Below are positions 27,862-36,262 of a stretch of DNA of 64,000 nt, piece by piece. The position numbers and the translations under genes are program-made. Below the pieces are notes generated by a model. That model was not told the origin of the DNA. It saw only the letters and a program-made list of their open reading frames with translations, and ran no database searches. The DNA is from Sedimentitalea arenosa. GTDB lineage: Bacteria > Pseudomonadota > Alphaproteobacteria > Rhodobacterales > Rhodobacteraceae. The stretch covers positions 159,895 through 223,894 of the forward strand of contig NZ_JAELVR010000009.1 in NCBI RefSeq assembly GCF_016428585.1. The letters run 5' to 3'. Each line of letters opens with the position of its first letter. The first letter of the stretch is position 1.

Positions 27862-28380
27862 ATGAAACGTTCGATCCTGATCCATCCCGATCCGCGTCTG
27901 AAGAAAGCCTGCGCGCCGGTGACCGACATCACCGACGACATGGCGAAGCTTGCCGACGACATGCTCGAGACGATGTACGACGCGCCGGGCATCGGTCTGG
28001 CGGCGCCGCAGGTCGGGGTGCTGAGCCGGCTGATCGTGCTGGATTGCGTCAAGGAGGAGGGCGCGGCGCCGCGCCCCACCGTGATGTTCAACCCCGAGAT
28101 CACGGCTGCCTCGGACGAGACCAGCGTCTATGAGGAGGGCTGTCTCTCGATCCCCGACCAGTATGCCGAGGTGACGCGCCCGGCCGAGGTGGAGGTCACC
28201 TGGATCGACCGCGACGGCAATTCGCAGAAGGCCACGTTCGACAAGCTGTGGGCGACCTGCGTGCAGCACGAGATCGACCATCTCGACGGCAAGCTGTTCA
28301 TCGACTACCTCAAGCCTTTGAAACGGCAGTTGATCACCCGCAAGATGCAGAAACTGAAGCGTGAAATGGCGCGCGCCTGA
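27862..28380 (+). CDS. def: Peptide deformylase, first copy (complete active site)
   Basis: Removes the formyl group from the N-terminal Met of new proteins, with a metal held by one Cys and two His. The 172-residue protein has all three motifs: GIGLAAPQVG (residues 43-52), EEGCLSIPDQ (C94) and QHEIDHLDG with H136, E137 and H140. It is therefore the likeliest housekeeping enzyme. Its stop overlaps the next gene's start by one base (TGATG). It is the first of three tandem def genes followed by fmt. Confidence 0.97.
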   Translation: MKRSILIHPDPRLKKACAPVTDITDDMAKLADDMLETMYDAPGIGLAAPQVGVLSRLIVLDCVKEEGAAPRPTVMFNPEITAASDETSVYEEGCLSIPDQYAEVTRPAEVEVTWIDRDGNSQKATFDKLWATCVQHEIDHLDGKLFIDYLKPLKRQLITRKMQKLKREMARA

Positions 28381-28877
28381 TGGCGGTGCTGCCGATTCTG
28401 CGGTGGCCGGATGCGCGCCTGAACACGGTGTGTTCGCCGGTGGCGCGGCAGGAGAACCTGTCACGCCTGATCGCGGACATGTTCGACACGATGTATGACG
28501 CCTATGGCCGCGGCCTTGCCGCACCACAGGTCGGCGTGATGAAGCGGCTCTTCGTGATCGATGTGACGTGGAAGGATGGTCGGCACAGCCCGAAGGTCTT
28601 CATCAACCCGTCCGTCCTCGATCGCTCCGACACGCTGGTCGAAGGCACCGAGGCCTGTTTGTCGATTCCCGGCATCAGCACGACGATCGCCCGACCCGAT
28701 TGGGTTGCGGTCAGCTGGACCGATGCGAGGGGACGCGCCTATGTCAGGCGGTTCGAGGGCGCGGCGGCACGCTGCGTGCAGCACGAGATGGACCATCTTG
28801 ACGGCATCGTCACTCTGGACCGGCTCGACACCGTCGCGCGCACTCGTGCCGACCGCGCCTATGCGGCTGTGCCATGA
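28380..28877 (+). CDS. Peptide deformylase, second copy (active-site residues kept)
   Basis: A 165-residue deformylase paralogue. Motif I is RGLAAPQVG, motif II EACLSIPG (C93, with Ala instead of the usual Gly) and motif III QHEMDHLDG (H135, E136, H139), so the metal and catalytic residues are present. Its end lacks the basic C-terminal stretch of copy 1. Start and stop overlap both neighbours (TGATG and ATGA), so it is translated with them. It probably arose by duplication and could have a narrower substrate range; this is inference. Confidence 0.93.
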   Translation: MAVLPILRWPDARLNTVCSPVARQENLSRLIADMFDTMYDAYGRGLAAPQVGVMKRLFVIDVTWKDGRHSPKVFINPSVLDRSDTLVEGTEACLSIPGISTTIARPDWVAVSWTDARGRAYVRRFEGAAARCVQHEMDHLDGIVTLDRLDTVARTRADRAYAAVP

Positions 28878-29371
28878 CGGTGCGGAGCTGCCTGGCCTGG
28901 CCCGACCGCCGCCTACGCACCGCCGCGGCGCCGGTCGAGGCGGTGACCGACGAGATCCGTCTCATCTGGGACGACATGATCGACACGATGGAGGCGATGC
29001 CCGGCGTCGGGCTCGCCGCGCCGCAGATCGGGATCATGCTGCGGCTTGCGGTCGTGGATGGCTCGTCCGAACGCGGACGGGCCGTGCGGCTGGCCAATCC
29101 CGAGATCCTGCACGCCTCGGTCGAGCTGCGTGCGCATGACGAGGCCAGTCCGAACCTGCCGGGCGTCTCGGCGCGCATCAGCCGCCCGCGTGCGGTGACG
29201 GTCCGATATCTGGACGAGACCGGAACGATCAATCGCCGTGACTTCGCCGGGATCGAGGCGACCAGTGTCCAGCACCAGATCGACCACCTGAACGGACGGA
29301 TGTATTTCGACCATCTGTCGAGGACGAAGCGCGACATGCTGTTGCGCAAGGCGAGGAAGCTCGCGGGCTGA
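28874..29371 (+). CDS. Peptide deformylase-like protein, predicted catalytically inactive
   Basis: A 165-residue third paralogue. Motif I is intact ([10 protein letters not shown], residues 44-53), but motif II reads EASPNLPG, with Ser92 in place of the Cys metal ligand, and motif III reads QHQIDHLNG, with Gln135 in place of the catalytic Glu. Two essential positions are thus lost while the rest, length and open frame are kept, which suggests selection for a non-catalytic role. It overlaps copy 2 by 4 bp and precedes fmt by 23 bp. Deformylase activity is unlikely by family knowledge; a binding or regulatory function is inference. Confidence 0.88.
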   Translation: MTVRSCLAWPDRRLRTAAAPVEAVTDEIRLIWDDMIDTMEAMPGVGLAAPQIGIMLRLAVVDGSSERGRAVRLANPEILHASVELRAHDEASPNLPGVSARISRPRAVTVRYLDETGTINRRDFAGIEATSVQHQIDHLNGRMYFDHLSRTKRDMLLRKARKLAG

Positions 29372-29394
29372 GACTGGCGCGGAGGACAGGCACA

Positions 29395-30300
29395 GTGCGT
29401 ATCGTTTTCATGGGAACGCCGGCATTTTCGGTTCCGGTCCTCGATGCACTGGTGCAGGCGGGGCACGAGATCGTCGCCGTCTATTGCCAGCCGCCGCGCC
29501 CGGCCGGACGCGGCAAGAAGGAGAGGCCCAGCCCGGTGCAGGCGAGGGCCGAGTCGCTGGGTCTCGCCGTCCACCATCCGGTCACTCTGCGCACGCCCGA
29601 GGCGCAGGCTGCGTTCGTTGGGCATGACGCCGACGTGGCGGTGGTCGTGGCCTATGGGCTGATCCTGCCGCAGCCGATCCTCGATGCGCCGCGTCACGGC
29701 TGCCTGAACATCCATGCGAGCCTGTTGCCGCGCTGGCGCGGGGCGGCGCCGATCCACCGGGCGATCATGGCCGGTGACACCGAAACCGGCATCTGCATCA
29801 TGCAGATGGAGGCCGGTCTGGACACCGGACCGGTGCTGCTGCGCAGGTCGATCGGGATCGGGGCGCAGGACACCACCGGCGATCTGCACGACAGGCTGGC
29901 GCAGCTGGGCGCCGAAGCGATCGTGGAGACGCTCGCGCGCCTGGGTGACCTAGCACCCGAGCCACAAGCCGAAACAGGCGTGACCTATGCCGGGAAGATC
30001 GACAAGGCCGAGGCAAAAGTCGACTGGACTCGCCCGGCCGAGGATGTGGATCGGCTGATCCGCGGTCTTTCGCCTTTCCCCGGCGCCTGGACCGAGATTG
30101 CGGGCGAACGGGTCAAGCTGCTGTCGTCATGTCTTGCCGACGCTGCGGGTGCGCCGGGCACGGTACTGGACGATACATTGACCGTGGCTTGCGGCAGTGG
30201 GGCGGTATCGCTGTTGCGGTTGCAAAGGGCGGGCAAAGCCGCGCAGGATACCGAGACGGTGTTGCGCGGGTGGCCTGTCGCGCCCGGCACCCGGTTGTAG
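29395..30300 (+). CDS. fmt: Methionyl-tRNA formyltransferase
   Basis: Formylates initiator Met-tRNA with 10-formyl-THF. The 301-residue protein has the start [25 protein letters not shown], the catalytic loop [18 protein letters not shown] with Asn, His and downstream Asp in [10 protein letters not shown], and the C-terminal tRNA-binding OB domain. The GTG start follows GGAGGAC. Deformylases and formyltransferase next to each other form the classical def-fmt operon, here with three def-type genes. Confidence 0.96.
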   Translation: MRIVFMGTPAFSVPVLDALVQAGHEIVAVYCQPPRPAGRGKKERPSPVQARAESLGLAVHHPVTLRTPEAQAAFVGHDADVAVVVAYGLILPQPILDAPRHGCLNIHASLLPRWRGAAPIHRAIMAGDTETGICIMQMEAGLDTGPVLLRRSIGIGAQDTTGDLHDRLAQLGAEAIVETLARLGDLAPEPQAETGVTYAGKIDKAEAKVDWTRPAEDVDRLIRGLSPFPGAWTEIAGERVKLLSSCLADAAGAPGTVLDDTLTVACGSGAVSLLRLQRAGKAAQDTETVLRGWPVAPGTRL

Positions 30301-30310
30301 GAGAGCCAGC

Positions 30311-30547
30311 ATGTTCCCGACCATGATCGGTACCGTGGTGATCGCCGGGATCGTCGGTTACCTGTCGGAGAAGACGGGGTTCACGCACAATGGCTATCTG
30401 CAGTCGATCATCATTTGCATCGGCGGAGCCTTCCTGTTCTATTTCGTGCGCATCATGTTCGGGATCGGGTTTTCCTCGCCCGGGCTGAACGCGATCCTGT
30501 CCTCGATCGGGGCGCTGATCATCGTTCCGACCCATTGGCGCAGGTGA
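30311..30547 (+). CDS. Small GlsB/YeaQ-like membrane protein, first of a pair
   Basis: A 78-residue, three-helix hydrophobic protein resembling the transglycosylase-associated GlsB/YeaQ/YmgE family (short, Gly- and Ile-rich helices such as MIGTVVIAGIVGYLS and GLNAILSSIGALIIV). It starts 10 bp after fmt, and the next similar gene begins 4 bp after its stop. Function of the family is unclear; several members are stress-induced. The family call is by general pattern, so moderate confidence only. Confidence 0.6.
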   Translation: MFPTMIGTVVIAGIVGYLSEKTGFTHNGYLQSIIICIGGAFLFYFVRIMFGIGFSSPGLNAILSSIGALIIVPTHWRR

Positions 30548-30551
30548 CCCC

Positions 30552-30791
30552 ATGGGCATCAGCATCATCGGACTTGTTATCATCGGCGCCGCGGCGGGTT
30601 TCCTCGCAACGCGGTTGATGCGGATCGAGGCCGACATTCCCACCACCATGTTCATCGGCATCATGGGCGCATTGATCGGCGGATTGGTCCTGCGACTCCT
30701 GGTGAGCGTCATGGGTGCGATGTCGGGCTTCGTCGGGGCCGTGCTGGGCGCGATGCTGCTCATCTGGCTCTGGCAGCGTTACCGGCGCTGA
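30552..30791 (+). CDS. Small GlsB/YeaQ-like membrane protein, second of a pair
   Basis: A 79-residue protein with three predicted membrane helices and the Gly-rich pattern ISIIGLVIIGAAAGFLATRL, MFIGIMGALIGGLVLRLL, GFVGAVLGAMLLIWLWQRY. It matches the YeaQ/GlsB family (transglycosylase-associated, DUF-like) better than its partner. It is 4 bp downstream of that gene and ends 1 bp from a convergent operon. Function unknown; role in envelope stress is possible. Confidence 0.65.
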   Translation: MGISIIGLVIIGAAAGFLATRLMRIEADIPTTMFIGIMGALIGGLVLRLLVSVMGAMSGFVGAVLGAMLLIWLWQRYRR

Positions 30792-30792
30792 C

Positions 30793-31416
30793 TCAGACGC
30801 GGGGCGGGCGGCTCTTGTAGACTGGCAGGCGCCAGCCGAAGGCGAGCGAGCCCGCGCGCAGCACCCAGCACACCGTTGCCGCGATCAGCAGGGAAGGGCG
30901 GGTCGCGACACCGAGATGCAGGGCAAGGATCGCGGCGGCCGATCCGGTCAATGCGGCGGTTGCGTAAAGCTCGCCCTGTTTCAGCACCAGCGGGATTTCT
31001 CCGACCACCACGTCGCGCATCAATCCGCCGAGGCATCCGGTCGCCACGCCCATCAGAACCACGATGACGCCGGGTTGGCCCAGCGACAGGGCGACGCCGG
31101 TGCCCGCGGCCACGGCGATCGACAGTGCAAAACTGTCCAGCCATAACAGCCAGCGATAACGGCTCTCGACCAGGTGCGCGGTGAAAAACACCAGGACCGC
31201 CGCCGCGACACCGATCAGGATATAGGCGGGCTGGCCGACCCAGAACACCGGATCGCGCCCCAGGATCACGTCGCGCACGGTGCCGCCGCCCACCGCCGTC
31301 AGTGCGGCGATGAAGGCGAACCCGACAAGGTCCAGTTGCGCCCGGCTCGCCACCAGCGCCCCGGTCAGCGCGAAGACGAGAACCGACGCATAGTCCAACA
31401 GCTCAAGAAAGCTCAC
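30793..31416 (-). CDS. Trimeric intracellular cation (TRIC)-like channel, UPF0126
   Basis: A 207-residue membrane protein with about seven helices and two internally repeated halves, the mark of UPF0126/YadS-like TRIC channels. The Gly-rich motif with Asp appears twice: [19 protein letters not shown] and [17 protein letters not shown]. The GTG start overlaps the rnhA stop (GTGA), so it is coupled to rnhA; an upstream in-frame ATG would overlap rnhA too much. It is the last gene of the ispH operon. Ion specificity is likely cations, from family knowledge. Confidence 0.87.
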   Translation of the reverse strand: MSFLELLDYASVLVFALTGALVASRAQLDLVGFAFIAALTAVGGGTVRDVILGRDPVFWVGQPAYILIGVAAAVLVFFTAHLVESRYRWLLWLDSFALSIAVAAGTGVALSLGQPGVIVVLMGVATGCLGGLMRDVVVGEIPLVLKQGELYATAALTGSAAAILALHLGVATRPSLLIAATVCWVLRAGSLAFGWRLPVYKSRPPRV

Positions 31417-31880
31417 TTGGCCGCTCCGCGTGACTTGAAGGGTGCCATGCCCGCGCGAGCCAGTTCGTCGGCGCGCTCGTTCTCGGGATGGCCTGCGTGG
31501 CCCTTGACCCACTCCCAGGTCACGTCATGACTCGCTTGCGCGGCATCCAGCCGTTGCCACAATTCGGCATTCTTGACCGATTTCTTCGCTGCGGTCTTCC
31601 AGCCGTTGCGTTTCCAGCCATGTATCCAGCTGGTGACGCCGTTCTTCACGTACTGGCTGTCGGTCACGATCGTGATGGCGCTTGGGCGGGACAGGGCTTC
31701 GAGCGCGTTGATCGCGGCGAGCAGCTCCATCCGGTTGTTGGTGGTTCCGTCCTCGCCGCCGCAGAGTTCGCGTTCCTTCACCACGCGCTCGCCGTCCATC
31801 GCGCGCATCAGGACGCCCCAGCCACCCGGGCCGGGATTGCCGGAACAGGCTCCGTCGGTATAGGCGAACAGGTCAGGCAT
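31413..31880 (-). CDS. rnhA: Ribonuclease HI
   Basis: Cuts RNA in RNA-DNA hybrids. The 155-residue protein has the four carboxylates in [14 protein letters not shown] (D9), [20 protein letters not shown] and ENERADELA, with the His in KGHAGHPEN and the basic protrusion around [16 protein letters not shown]. Its ATG overlaps the preceding methyltransferase gene by 8 bp and its stop overlaps the TRIC start. All genes of this cluster run in the same minus-strand transcript from ispH. Confidence 0.97.
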   Translation of the reverse strand: MPDLFAYTDGACSGNPGPGGWGVLMRAMDGERVVKERELCGGEDGTTNNRMELLAAINALEALSRPSAITIVTDSQYVKNGVTSWIHGWKRNGWKTAAKKSVKNAELWQRLDAAQASHDVTWEWVKGHAGHPENERADELARAGMAPFKSRGAAK

Positions 31881-32466
31881 CGGCGCGGATCACGATCCAG
31901 CCTTGCGGATGACCGGCCAAGCCGGACGCTTTGCCGGTCCAGTGATCGACCGGGGTCAGCCCGGCGGCCACCAGCATCTCGTCGAGTTCGGCCCGTTCGT
32001 AGTATTCATAGTATCGGTCCAGACGGTCACGTCCGCTGCCGCTGCCGCGTTTCATCCCGATGAAGAGGACCCCGCCCGGTTTCAGCGCGGCGGCGATACG
32101 CGCCAGGTGTCCGGGCAAATCGGCACGGGCGGCGTGCAGGAGGCTGAAATAGGCCCAGATGCCATCATAGCGGTCCCGCTCTGCGAGGTCCTCGAACCGG
32201 CCCAATCGTGCCGCTACGCCGGGGATCTGCGCGGCACGCTCGACCATTGCGGCGGAGGCGTCTATGGCCTCGGTGCTTAGCCGGGCCTCGGCCATGCGGC
32301 CTGCGTAGTGGCCCGGTCCGCAACCCAGATCGAGAACCGTTCCCCCGGGGTGACAGGCCTCGATGAACCGCACGATCATCGGATCGCGGGTCGCTTCGCG
32401 GTCCATCATGGCGGCATACTCCGCGGTCTGGCGGTCATAGACCGCGATGGTGCGTGCGTCGCTCAC
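31873..32466 (-). CDS. Class I SAM-dependent methyltransferase
   Basis: A 197-residue methyltransferase of the Methyltransf_25 type. [16 protein letters not shown] is the SAM loop, with [13 protein letters not shown] next and the [13 protein letters not shown] motif after strand 4 ([13 protein letters not shown]). The ending [12 protein letters not shown] and [19 protein letters not shown] is characteristic. The GTG start overlaps the upstream gene by GTGA, so the start is well supported. The natural substrate is unknown; it sits in the ispH operon between DUF3429 and rnhA. Confidence 0.83.
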   Translation of the reverse strand: MSDARTIAVYDRQTAEYAAMMDREATRDPMIVRFIEACHPGGTVLDLGCGPGHYAGRMAEARLSTEAIDASAAMVERAAQIPGVAARLGRFEDLAERDRYDGIWAYFSLLHAARADLPGHLARIAAALKPGGVLFIGMKRGSGSGRDRLDRYYEYYERAELDEMLVAAGLTPVDHWTGKASGLAGHPQGWIVIRADA

Positions 32467-32915
32467 AGCCAGATCCCGACCGCGAGACAGGCGATGACGA
32501 TCGCCGTCAGCAGGACACGCAGGCGCATCCACCAGGACGGGGTCAGCCCCCAAGTGTAAAACGCATAGTCCAGAAGCAGCAGACCCGCGAAGCCGAAGAT
32601 CAGGTTCATGCCGGCGCTCACCGGCCCTCCGCCGGTCATGAAAAAGGCCCAGAGCGCGGGCAATACCGACAGGGCATAGCCGGTCGCGGCGCGCGCACCT
32701 TCGGCCTTGGTGGCAAAGCCCCAGAGCACGCCCGACATGAAGGAAAGGATCACAGAGCCGTAGAACAGCTGCACATAGGGGCCGACAAAGCGCGGACCCA
32801 GGGTTGAGGCCCCCCAGGCCTGCAGGTCGTCGTTCAGGTAGGTCGCCGCACCCCATACGAAGGGGATCAGCCCCGCGAGGCCCAGCGTCAGGGGAGCAAG
32901 GGGAATCCGTGTCAT
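32463..32915 (-). CDS. DUF3429 membrane protein
   Basis: A 150-residue protein with four predicted membrane helices, matching DUF3429. Diagnostic parts are [38 protein letters not shown] and [14 protein letters not shown], with C-terminal [18 protein letters not shown]. Its ATG overlaps the ispH stop (ATGA) and its stop overlaps the methyltransferase start (GTGA), so it is translated within the ispH operon. Function unknown. Confidence 0.85.
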   Translation of the reverse strand: MTRIPLAPLTLGLAGLIPFVWGAATYLNDDLQAWGASTLGPRFVGPYVQLFYGSVILSFMSGVLWGFATKAEGARAATGYALSVLPALWAFFMTGGGPVSAGMNLIFGFAGLLLLDYAFYTWGLTPSWWMRLRVLLTAIVIACLAVGIWL

Positions 32916-33862
32916 TCGGCGGCCCGCAGCACCCGCGGCACCTTGAACTCCACGTTCTCGACAGCGGTTTCGATGGTGCAGACGGTCACGTCATAGCGCG
33001 CACCGATTGCGTCGATCACCTCGTCGATCAGTTCTTCGGGCGCCGAGGCACCTGCGGTCACGCCGATGCTCGCAACTCCCTCGAGCGCGCGCCAGTCGAT
33101 ATCCGTCGCCCGCTGCACCAGTTGCGCGTAGGCGCACCCGGCCTTGGCACCCACCTCGACCAGCCGACGCGAGTTCGATGAATTGGGCGCGCCGACCACC
33201 AGCATCGCGTCGGCATGGGGCGCCATCGCCTTTACCGCTTCCTGCCGGTTGGTGGTGGCATAGCAGATGTCTTCCTTGTGAGGGCCGACGATCGCTGGAA
33301 ACCGCGTCTTGAGCGCCGCGACGATATCGGCGGTGTCATCCACGCTGAGGGTGGTCTGCGTCACGAAGGCGATGTGTTCCGGGTCGCGCACCTGCACCGT
33401 CGCCACGTCCAGCACCGTTTCGACCAGCAGGACTTCGCCCTCGGGCAACTGGCCCATCGTGCCGACGGTCTCGGGATGGTCCTTGTGCCCGATCATGATC
33501 ATCTGCAGCCCGTTCTCGGCGTGGCGTTGAGCCTCGATATGGACCTTGCTGACCAGCGGGCAGGTGGCATCGACGAAGATCATCCGGCGTTCGGCCGCTT
33601 CGGCCGGGACGGATTTCGGCACGCCGTGGGCGGAAAAGATCACTGGCCGGTCTGTGGGGCAGTCTGACAATTCCTCGACGAACACCGCGCCCTTGGCCTT
33701 GAGCCCGTCGACGACGAACTTGTTGTGCACGATCTCGTGGCGCACATAGACAGGGGCGCCCCATTTCTGGAGCGCCATTTCCACGATCTTGATCGCCCGG
33801 TCCACGCCCGCGCAGAAGCCGCGCGGCGCGGCAAGATAGAGCGTCAACGGTTGCTTTGCCAT
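32912..33862 (-). CDS. ispH: 4-hydroxy-3-methylbut-2-enyl diphosphate reductase
   Basis: Last step of the MEP isoprenoid pathway, producing IPP and DMAPP. The 316-residue protein carries the three Fe-S cysteines: C17 in [12 protein letters not shown]101 in [12 protein letters not shown] and C200 in [12 protein letters not shown], plus the substrate loop [13 protein letters not shown]. The ATG gives [19 protein letters not shown], the standard start; a longer frame reaches into the cytochrome region and is rejected. It leads the operon ispH-DUF3429-methyltransferase-rnhA-TRIC. Confidence 0.97.
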   Translation of the reverse strand: MAKQPLTLYLAAPRGFCAGVDRAIKIVEMALQKWGAPVYVRHEIVHNKFVVDGLKAKGAVFVEELSDCPTDRPVIFSAHGVPKSVPAEAAERRMIFVDATCPLVSKVHIEAQRHAENGLQMIMIGHKDHPETVGTMGQLPEGEVLLVETVLDVATVQVRDPEHIAFVTQTTLSVDDTADIVAALKTRFPAIVGPHKEDICYATTNRQEAVKAMAPHADAMLVVGAPNSSNSRRLVEVGAKAGCAYAQLVQRATDIDWRALEGVASIGVTAGASAPEELIDEVIDAIGARYDVTVCTIETAVENVEFKVPRVLRAAE

Positions 33863-33997
33863 CTTCGGTCTCCCTGTGATGTGACCTAAGGCTTTGGACC
33901 GGTATCGTCCAGTCGGATGCTGCGTCACAGGGATGTGATTGGAGGTTCCAGCAGGGGAAGGTGGCACCCGACCCGCGATGACCTCAGGGAGCAAGCG

Positions 33998-34456
33998 ATG
34001 AGAAATGTCAGTGTGGGCGTCGCGGTGCTTGTCGCCGTTGCGATTGGAGCGTTCGTCTGGGCGTCGCGCAACAGCGCGGGCGAGGGCCTGCCGTACCGGG
34101 ATGCGGACGTGATCGCGCGGGGTGAGGCGATCTATGGCGCAGAATGCGCCGCCTGCCACGGGGCCAACCTTGAAGGACAGGGCGACTGGCGCGTGCGTGA
34201 TGCCGATGGCTATCTCCCGGCGCCGCCGCATGACGAGACGGGGCACACCTGGCATCATCCTGACAGCCAGTTGATCGCGATCACGATGTTGGGAACCGAG
34301 CAGATCGTCGGTGGCGGCTATCGCAGCAACATGCGGGGATTTCGGGATGTTTTGAGCCGGGACGAGATCATTGCCGTACTGGCCTATATCAAGAGCACGT
34401 GGCCGCCCGAGGTGATCGATGCCCACGATCGCATCAATGCCGATGCGCAGGGCTGA
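33998..34456 (+). CDS. Membrane-anchored c-type cytochrome
   Basis: A 152-residue monohaem cytochrome c. An N-terminal hydrophobic helix ([19 protein letters not shown]) acts as signal or anchor. The haem motif is [15 protein letters not shown] (CxxCH), and a Met ligand may be in [14 protein letters not shown]. The final [16 protein letters not shown] is the usual class I C-terminal helix. The ATG follows CAGGGAGC. It is divergent from ispH. Its redox partner cannot be told, although periplasmic electron transfer is the obvious role. Confidence 0.87.
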   Translation: MRNVSVGVAVLVAVAIGAFVWASRNSAGEGLPYRDADVIARGEAIYGAECAACHGANLEGQGDWRVRDADGYLPAPPHDETGHTWHHPDSQLIAITMLGTEQIVGGGYRSNMRGFRDVLSRDEIIAVLAYIKSTWPPEVIDAHDRINADAQG

Positions 34457-34466
34457 AACGGAAGGT

Positions 34467-34505
34467 GGAAACGCCCGGTCTTCCGGGCGTTTCCTTGTCT
34501 TTTCG
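34467..34505. terminator. Strong hairpin terminator between cytochrome c and the NYN gene
   Basis: GGAAACGCCCGG (34467-34478) pairs perfectly with CCGGGCGTTTCC (34483-34494) over a TCTT loop, with TTGTCTTTTC after it on the plus strand. The two genes converge, so the 12-bp hairpin may stop transcripts from both sides; the T-rich tail favours the plus direction. Confidence 0.85.
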
Positions 34506-34507
34506 CG

Positions 34508-35083
34508 TCACTGGCCGCCGGCGGCGGCCACGCTGCGTGGTTCCTGCACCGCGTCGCGGGGCGGGCGACCAATCACGTCGCGCAGTTCTTCGAGTTCGAT
34601 GAAGTTGTCCGCCTGGCGGCGCAGCTCATCCGAGATCATCGGGGGCTGGCTGCGGATCGTCGATACAACCGACACGCGAACACCTTGGCGTTGCAGGCTG
34701 GCGACCAGCGGGCGGAAATCGCCGTCGCCGGAAAACAGCACGATATGATCGACACGCGGTGCCAGTTCCATGGCATCCACGGTCAACTCGATATCCATGT
34801 TGCCCTTTACCTTCCGGCGTCCCATGCTGTCGGTGTATTCCTTGGCCGGCTTGGTCACCATGGTGAACCCGTTGTAGTGCAGCCAGTCGACGAGCGGACG
34901 GATCGGCGAATATTCGTCATTCTCGAGCAACGCCGTATAATAGAATGCGCGCAGCATTTTTCCGCGCCGCATGAATTCCTGGCGCAACAACTTGTAGTCG
35001 ATATCAAAACCCAACGCTTTTGCCGCTGCATAAAGATTCGAACCATCGATGAACAGCGCGAGCCGTTCGTCTTTGTAAAACAT
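34508..35083 (-). CDS. NYN-domain (LabA/DUF88) protein
   Basis: A 191-residue protein with a PIN-like NYN nuclease domain of the LabA type. Acidic residues that would hold a metal are visible in ALFIDGSNLYAAA, KGNMDIELTVDAM and VLFSGDGDFRPLV, followed by GVRVSVVSTIRS. These match family members in Rhodobacteraceae. The last 25 residues (RPPRDAVQEP) are low in structure. RNA processing is expected from the fold but not proven. It is divergent from folK across about 130 bp. Confidence 0.9.
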   Translation of the reverse strand: MFYKDERLALFIDGSNLYAAAKALGFDIDYKLLRQEFMRRGKMLRAFYYTALLENDEYSPIRPLVDWLHYNGFTMVTKPAKEYTDSMGRRKVKGNMDIELTVDAMELAPRVDHIVLFSGDGDFRPLVASLQRQGVRVSVVSTIRSQPPMISDELRRQADNFIELEELRDVIGRPPRDAVQEPRSVAAAGGQ

Positions 35084-35215
35084 CGAATTGTCCTTCCGGT
35101 ACGACGCCCCGTCGGAGTTCCGTGAGTGAGTGCTTAAATTGACGGTGCGCTAGCAGTAAAATAGGTGAAACATACCCCACCGCAAGTAGCACATTTTTAT
35201 GAAACAGGGTCAAAA

Positions 35216-35785
35216 ATGATGGAATCTCGGTCAAGAGCGGTCATTGCACTTGGCGGAAATCTGCCATTTCAGGATGCCCTTACGACAACTTCGCTCATCG
35301 GAGCGGTCCGTCGACTGTCCTGCCCCGAGGTCATGATTCGCGCGGTGAGCCGGTTCTACGCCACGCCCTGTTTTCCGCCCGGTGCGGGGCCGGATTACGT
35401 CAACGCCGCCGTGCTTGTCGCAACACTGCTGTCGCCCGCTGCACTCTTGCAAAGGTTGCATGAGATCGAAGCGGTGTATGGGCGCGAACGTGTCCAGCGC
35501 TGGGGCATGCGGACGCTCGATCTCGACCTGCTGACCTGGGAAGACGCTGTGCTGCCGGACCGAAAGACCCATGAAGTCTGGCGTGACTTGCCGCCCGCGG
35601 AGCAGGTCGGCGCGGTTCCGGACGGACTCGTGCTGCCCCATCCGAGACTTCAGGACCGGGCCTTCGCCCTGGTGCCGCTTTGCGACGTTCTGCCGGACTG
35701 GACACACCCGGTTCTGAACCGGTCCGCCCGGGCGCTTTGCGATGCCTTGCCGCGCGATCAGGTCGACTCCGTTCGCCCCCTCTAG
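35216..35785 (+). CDS. folK: 2-amino-4-hydroxy-6-hydroxymethyldihydropteridine diphosphokinase
   Basis: HPPK of folate synthesis, transferring pyrophosphate from ATP to the pterin. About 189 residues. [10 protein letters not shown] and the signature [16 protein letters not shown] (R and two Asp binding Mg-ATP) are clear, then [17 protein letters not shown]. The chosen ATG is followed at once by a second ATG 3 bp later; either is possible, and a start 51 bp upstream is less likely. It precedes rpoZ, which has its own promoter. Confidence 0.92.
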   Translation: MMESRSRAVIALGGNLPFQDALTTTSLIGAVRRLSCPEVMIRAVSRFYATPCFPPGAGPDYVNAAVLVATLLSPAALLQRLHEIEAVYGRERVQRWGMRTLDLDLLTWEDAVLPDRKTHEVWRDLPPAEQVGAVPDGLVLPHPRLQDRAFALVPLCDVLPDWTHPVLNRSARALCDALPRDQVDSVRPL

Positions 35786-35811
35786 AAAGGGCAGGACCAG
35801 CGGATCACACC

Positions 35812-35840
35812 TTGTCAAGCGATGGATTCGCGTCTAGAAC
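35812..35840 (+). promoter_or_regulatory. Predicted sigma-70 promoter of the rpoZ-rsh operon
   Basis: TTGTCA (-35, 35812-35817), a 17-bp spacer and TAGAAC (-10, 35835-35840), giving a start near 35847 and a leader of about 30 nt before rpoZ. Confidence 0.6.
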
Positions 35841-35877
35841 CGCGTTTTCTGATCCGAACGAACAGATGGAGTGCCCG

Positions 35878-36231
35878 ATGGCCCGCGTAACGGTAGAAGA
35901 CTGCGTCGACAAGGTTCCGAACCGATTCGAACTGGTGATGCTGGCCGCTCACCGGGCGCGCGAAATCTCCGCCGGCGCCGCGATCACGGTCGACCGCGAC
36001 AACGACAAGAACCCCGTCGTGTCCCTGCGCGAGATCGCGGAAGAAACCCAGCGCGCCGACGATCTGCGCGAACGCCTGATCGAAAGCAACCAGAGCCAGA
36101 TCGAAGTCGACGAGCCCGAAGAGGACAGCATGGCGCTCCTGATGGGAACCGAAGCGGACAAGCCGGCCGAGGACGACATGTCCGAAGAAATGCTTCTGCG
36201 CCAGTTGATGGAGGCGCAGGGTCAGGGCTGA
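35878..36231 (+). CDS. rpoZ: RNA polymerase omega subunit
   Basis: A small polymerase subunit that helps assembly of beta-prime. It has 117 residues: [50 protein letters not shown], all standard. The acidic C-terminus ([21 protein letters not shown]) is longer than in E. coli. Immediately downstream is the rsh gene, the classical rpoZ-spoT/rsh pairing; the ppGpp site in E. coli polymerase involves omega, which links the two genes. Confidence 0.96.
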   Translation: MARVTVEDCVDKVPNRFELVMLAAHRAREISAGAAITVDRDNDKNPVVSLREIAEETQRADDLRERLIESNQSQIEVDEPEEDSMALLMGTEADKPAEDDMSEEMLLRQLMEAQGQG

Positions 36232-36262
36232 AACCGCCACGACCCTTCGAGGTGCGGACCGG

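Noticed and set aside
30793..33862. The dense gene overlaps of the ispH operon as a possible new system
   Set aside because: The genes are known families with no shared pathway; overlap alone is usual in compact operons.
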